A DNA stretch of 64,000 bases from BPGX01 sp035405785 (lineage in GTDB: Bacteria; Bacteroidota; Bacteroidia; B-17B0; Aurantibacillaceae), in the NCBI GenBank assembly GCA_035405785.1, contig DAONJS010000011.1, positions 27,573 to 91,572 on the forward strand, read 5' to 3'. The notes under the pieces were generated by a model, which saw only the letters and a list, made by a program, of their open reading frames with translations, ran no database searches and had not been told where the DNA came from. Both the position numbers and the translations under genes were made by a program. Within the stretch, counting starts at the first letter, position 1. Each line of letters begins with the position of its first letter. Shown one piece after another: positions 61,907 to 64,000 of this stretch.

Positions 61907-61914
61907 TATCTTTG
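61907..61914 (+). promoter_or_regulatory. -7 promoter element of pruA
   Basis: TATCTTTG, a TANNTTTG match. It includes the TTG at 61912 that would extend the pruA frame, so the ATG at 61933 is the start. It lies back to back with the promoter of the SCO-like operon. Confidence 0.55.
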
Positions 61915-61932
61915 CACGCAAAATTTTATAGT

Positions 61933-63558
61933 ATGAATAATGGATTTTTTAAAGTGCCAGTGCCACAAAATGAACCTGTTAAACAATATGCACCAAATAC
62001 AGAAGAAAGAAAAAAATTGCAAGATGCTATTGCAGAATGGAGAAGTAAAGAAGTAGATATTCCAATGTATATCGGCGGAAAAGAAGTTCGTAGTGGAAAT
62101 AAAGTAAGAATTGCCCCACCACACGATCATAAACACACATTAGGATATTTTCATAAAAGTAGTAAAGAACATGTAACGCAAGCCATTGATGCTGCTCTGG
62201 CAGCAAAACCACAATGGGAAGCATTATCATGGGAACAAAGAGCGTCTGTGTTTTTGAAAGCCGCAGATTTAATTGCTCATAAATATCGCTATAAATTGAA
62301 TGCCGCTACAATGCTTGGTCAAAGTAAAAATCCTTTTCAGGCAGAAATAGATAGTGCTTGTGAATTAATTGACTTTTTGAGATTCAATGTTTATTTTATG
62401 TCAGAAATTTATCAGGAGCAACCAAATTCTGCCCCTGGTATGTGGAATAGAATGATTTGGCGACCATTAGAGGGTTTTGTATATGCTCTTACACCATTTA
62501 ATTTTACAGCCATTGCAGGAAATTTACCAACCAGCGTAGCAATGATGGGTAATGTTGTGGTTTGGAAACCAAGTAATGATCAAGTGTATAGTGCTCATGT
62601 GATTATGGAAATACTGAAAGAAGCGGGCTTACCTGATGGTGTTATTAACTTAATTTATCCAAGCGGACCTGATGCAGCAGAAGTGATTTTTTCTCATTAC
62701 TATTTTGCAGGCATTCATTTTACAGGATCTACAGAAGTGTTTCAAAACATCTGGAAACAAATAGGAAATAATATTCATAATTATCGTTCTTATCCAAGAA
62801 TTGTAGGAGAAACCGGAGGAAAAGATTTTGTGATTGCTCATTCTTCTGCTCATCCAAAAGAAGTAGCAGTAGCCCTTTCAAGAGGAGCATTTGAATATCA
62901 AGGCCAAAAATGTTCTGCCGCTTCCCGTGCTTATATTCCAAAAAGTATATGGAATGATGTAAAAAAATACATGGAAGAAGATTTGGCGTCAATGAAAATG
63001 GGCGGTGTAGAAGATTTTTCAAACTTTATCAATGCAGTTATCAATGAAGACAGTTTTAATAAATTATCTCAACATATTGAAAATGCTAAAAAATCAAATG
63101 ATGTTAAAATCATTATGGGAGGAAAGTATGATAAAAGTGTTGGGTATTTTATAGAACCTACTGTTATTCAAGTATTCAATCCTACTTATTATACAATGTG
63201 TAATGAGTTATTTGGTCCAATTTTATCTGTTTATGTATATGAGGATAAAGATTATGAAGAGATGCTTGAAATAGTTGATAAAACAGGTGTGTATGCCTTG
63301 ACAGGTTCAATTATGGCCAATGACAGATACGCTATTGATTTAGCATGCAAAAAGTTGATAAACAGTGCAGGTAATTTTTATATTAATGATAAACCAACCG
63401 GTGCAGTTGTAGGACAGCAGCCATTTGGAGGAGCAAGAGCATCCGGAACTAATGACAAAGCCGGCTCTAAATTAAACTTATTACGCTGGGTAAGCCCTCA
63501 AACTATTAAAGAAACATGGGTTCCTCCAACAGATTATAGATATCCATTTTTAGGGTAA
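61933..63558 (+). CDS. pruA: L-glutamate gamma-semialdehyde (1-pyrroline-5-carboxylate) dehydrogenase
   Basis: 541 residues from ATG 61933. Aldehyde dehydrogenase fold: NAD-binding region TPFNFTAIAGNLPTSVAMMGNVVVWKPS, HFTGSTEVFQNIW, catalytic Glu in IVGETGGKDFVIAHSSA and nucleophile Cys327 in YQGQKCSAASR. The last part, GQQPFGGARASGTNDKAGS, is characteristic of the P5C dehydrogenase (PruA) group. It oxidises glutamate semialdehyde to glutamate in proline degradation. Proline dehydrogenase is not in the window. Confidence 0.96.
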   Translation: MNNGFFKVPVPQNEPVKQYAPNTEERKKLQDAIAEWRSKEVDIPMYIGGKEVRSGNKVRIAPPHDHKHTLGYFHKSSKEHVTQAIDAALAAKPQWEALSWEQRASVFLKAADLIAHKYRYKLNAATMLGQSKNPFQAEIDSACELIDFLRFNVYFMSEIYQEQPNSAPGMWNRMIWRPLEGFVYALTPFNFTAIAGNLPTSVAMMGNVVVWKPSNDQVYSAHVIMEILKEAGLPDGVINLIYPSGPDAAEVIFSHYYFAGIHFTGSTEVFQNIWKQIGNNIHNYRSYPRIVGETGGKDFVIAHSSAHPKEVAVALSRGAFEYQGQKCSAASRAYIPKSIWNDVKKYMEEDLASMKMGGVEDFSNFINAVINEDSFNKLSQHIENAKKSNDVKIIMGGKYDKSVGYFIEPTVIQVFNPTYYTMCNELFGPILSVYVYEDKDYEEMLEIVDKTGVYALTGSIMANDRYAIDLACKKLINSAGNFYINDKPTGAVVGQQPFGGARASGTNDKAGSKLNLLRWVSPQTIKETWVPPTDYRYPFLG

Positions 63559-63567
63559 AAGCATTTT

Positions 63568-63794
63568 CGTTATTGCGAGGACAATAGTCCGAGCAATCTC
63601 GTGTTGAAAATACCCGTCATTGCGAGGGCATAAGCCCGAAGCAATCTCATAATAGGTGAAGGAATATACATTTGAGATTACTTCGCTTCGCTCGTAATGA
63701 CGGGTTGAAAAAGGTCGTCATTATGAGCCGCCAAAAGCGGCGAAATAATCTCGTATTGAAATTTGAGATTGCTTCATTACACTCGTAATGACGG
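63568..63794. repeat. Array of five CGTCATTGCGAG...GCAATCTC repeats in alternating orientation
   Basis: Units at 63568-63602 (+), 63612-63650 (+), 63674-63704 (-), 63713-63754 (+) and 63765-63794 (-). Each has outer arms CGTCATTGCGAG and GCAATCTC, or variants. The three + units hold an inner hairpin that differs between copies: GGAC-GTCC, GGGC-GCCC and CCGC-GCGG. It resembles the dispersed GAGATTGCTTCGCTTCGCTC-type repeat seen in many bacterial genomes. From 63559 to the window end no gene is visible; 63820-63900 is a C/T-rich low-complexity stretch. Confidence 0.8.
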
Positions 63795-64000
63795 CTGTTA
63801 AGAAAATTTATGAATCGCCTCTTCTATTCACGCTTCATTTTTCACTTTTCAACTATTCGTTTTTCACTTCTCATACCTTTCATCTTTATATTAAACTCCT
63901 CAAAAAAAATTAAAACTAACTTTTAGACAAAATATCATTTATTTTCCCTATCATCCGAAAACACAAGGCAGATAAGCATTACAAAAAGTTCACTTTTTAC

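Noticed and set aside
63568..63794. Possible CRISPR array downstream of pruA
   Set aside because: Units alternate in orientation, vary in length and inner sequence, and have unequal spacing with no cas genes; they are palindromic interspersed repeats.
63820..63900. C/T-rich stretch with repeated TTTTCACTTTTCA-like words
   Set aside because: Low complexity; no coding frame, palindrome or clear repeat unit could be defined, so it is only mentioned with the gap.

Overview
The window comes from an AT-rich member of the Bacteroidota. Supporting signs are two secreted enzymes with type IX secretion (T9SS) sorting tails, a PorG-type T9SS protein, DUF4468/DUF4412-type proteins, a BatA-domain protein, and many promoters of the TTG-N20-TANNTTTG kind used by this phylum's sigma factor. 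The mix is broadly Chitinophagales/Sphingobacteriia-like, but I cannot name a genus. No rRNA, IS element, integrase or CRISPR array is visible.

Layout. 1-5.1 kb: a T9SS lipase-like hydrolase (5' end cut by the window), a T9SS subtilase and a PagL-like outer-membrane protein. 5.2-15.8 kb: a defence island, a type I restriction system (hsdM, hsdS, hsdR) interrupted by a PIN toxin with a large unusual partner, a YhcG-type PD-(D/E)XK protein with an extra C-terminal domain, and a HigB/HigA-like toxin-antitoxin pair. 15.9-26.2 kb: housekeeping and envelope genes on + (rbfA, FtsX/LolC-type permease, tRNA-Asn, lysS, lipoproteins, a DegT aminotransferase with a phosphoglycosyl transferase, porG, a PstS-like lipoprotein). 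26.2-38.8 kb: an unbroken minus-strand block (der, glycosyltransferase, LptF/G permease, ftcD, M23 peptidase, PAS histidine kinase, a large MORN-repeat protein, nadA). 38.8-39.2 kb: a 419-bp AT-rich divergent gap with two perfect inverted DnaA boxes, a candidate origin. 39.2-53.3 kb: an unbroken plus-strand block (BatA protein, dihydroorotase-like pseudoenzyme, DoxX-like protein, Ig-like lipoprotein, a 41-residue Lys/Ala repeat protein, mutS, dapF, fused 2-oxoacid dehydrogenase E1, DUF4468, a DnaQ-like exonuclease). 53.3-61.9 kb: mostly minus strand, with a deacetylase, a TdeIII-type restriction enzyme + AIPR protein + DNA methyltransferase operon, a glycosyltransferase, an SCO protein and an SCO-like paralogue. 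61.9-63.6 kb: pruA, followed by a repeat array up to the window end.

The most unusual material is (1) the accessory genes inside the two restriction loci, especially the 307-residue partner of the PIN toxin and the AIPR gene placed between nuclease and methyltransferase; (2) several families of intergenic hairpin repeats whose arms differ from copy to copy but stay complementary, two copies of which have become the apparent 5' end of reading frames; (3) the candidate origin; and (4) the tiny Lys/Ala repeat protein. Several genes begin just after a TANNTTTG box that overlaps an earlier in-frame TTG, GTG or ATG, so I moved those starts downstream.
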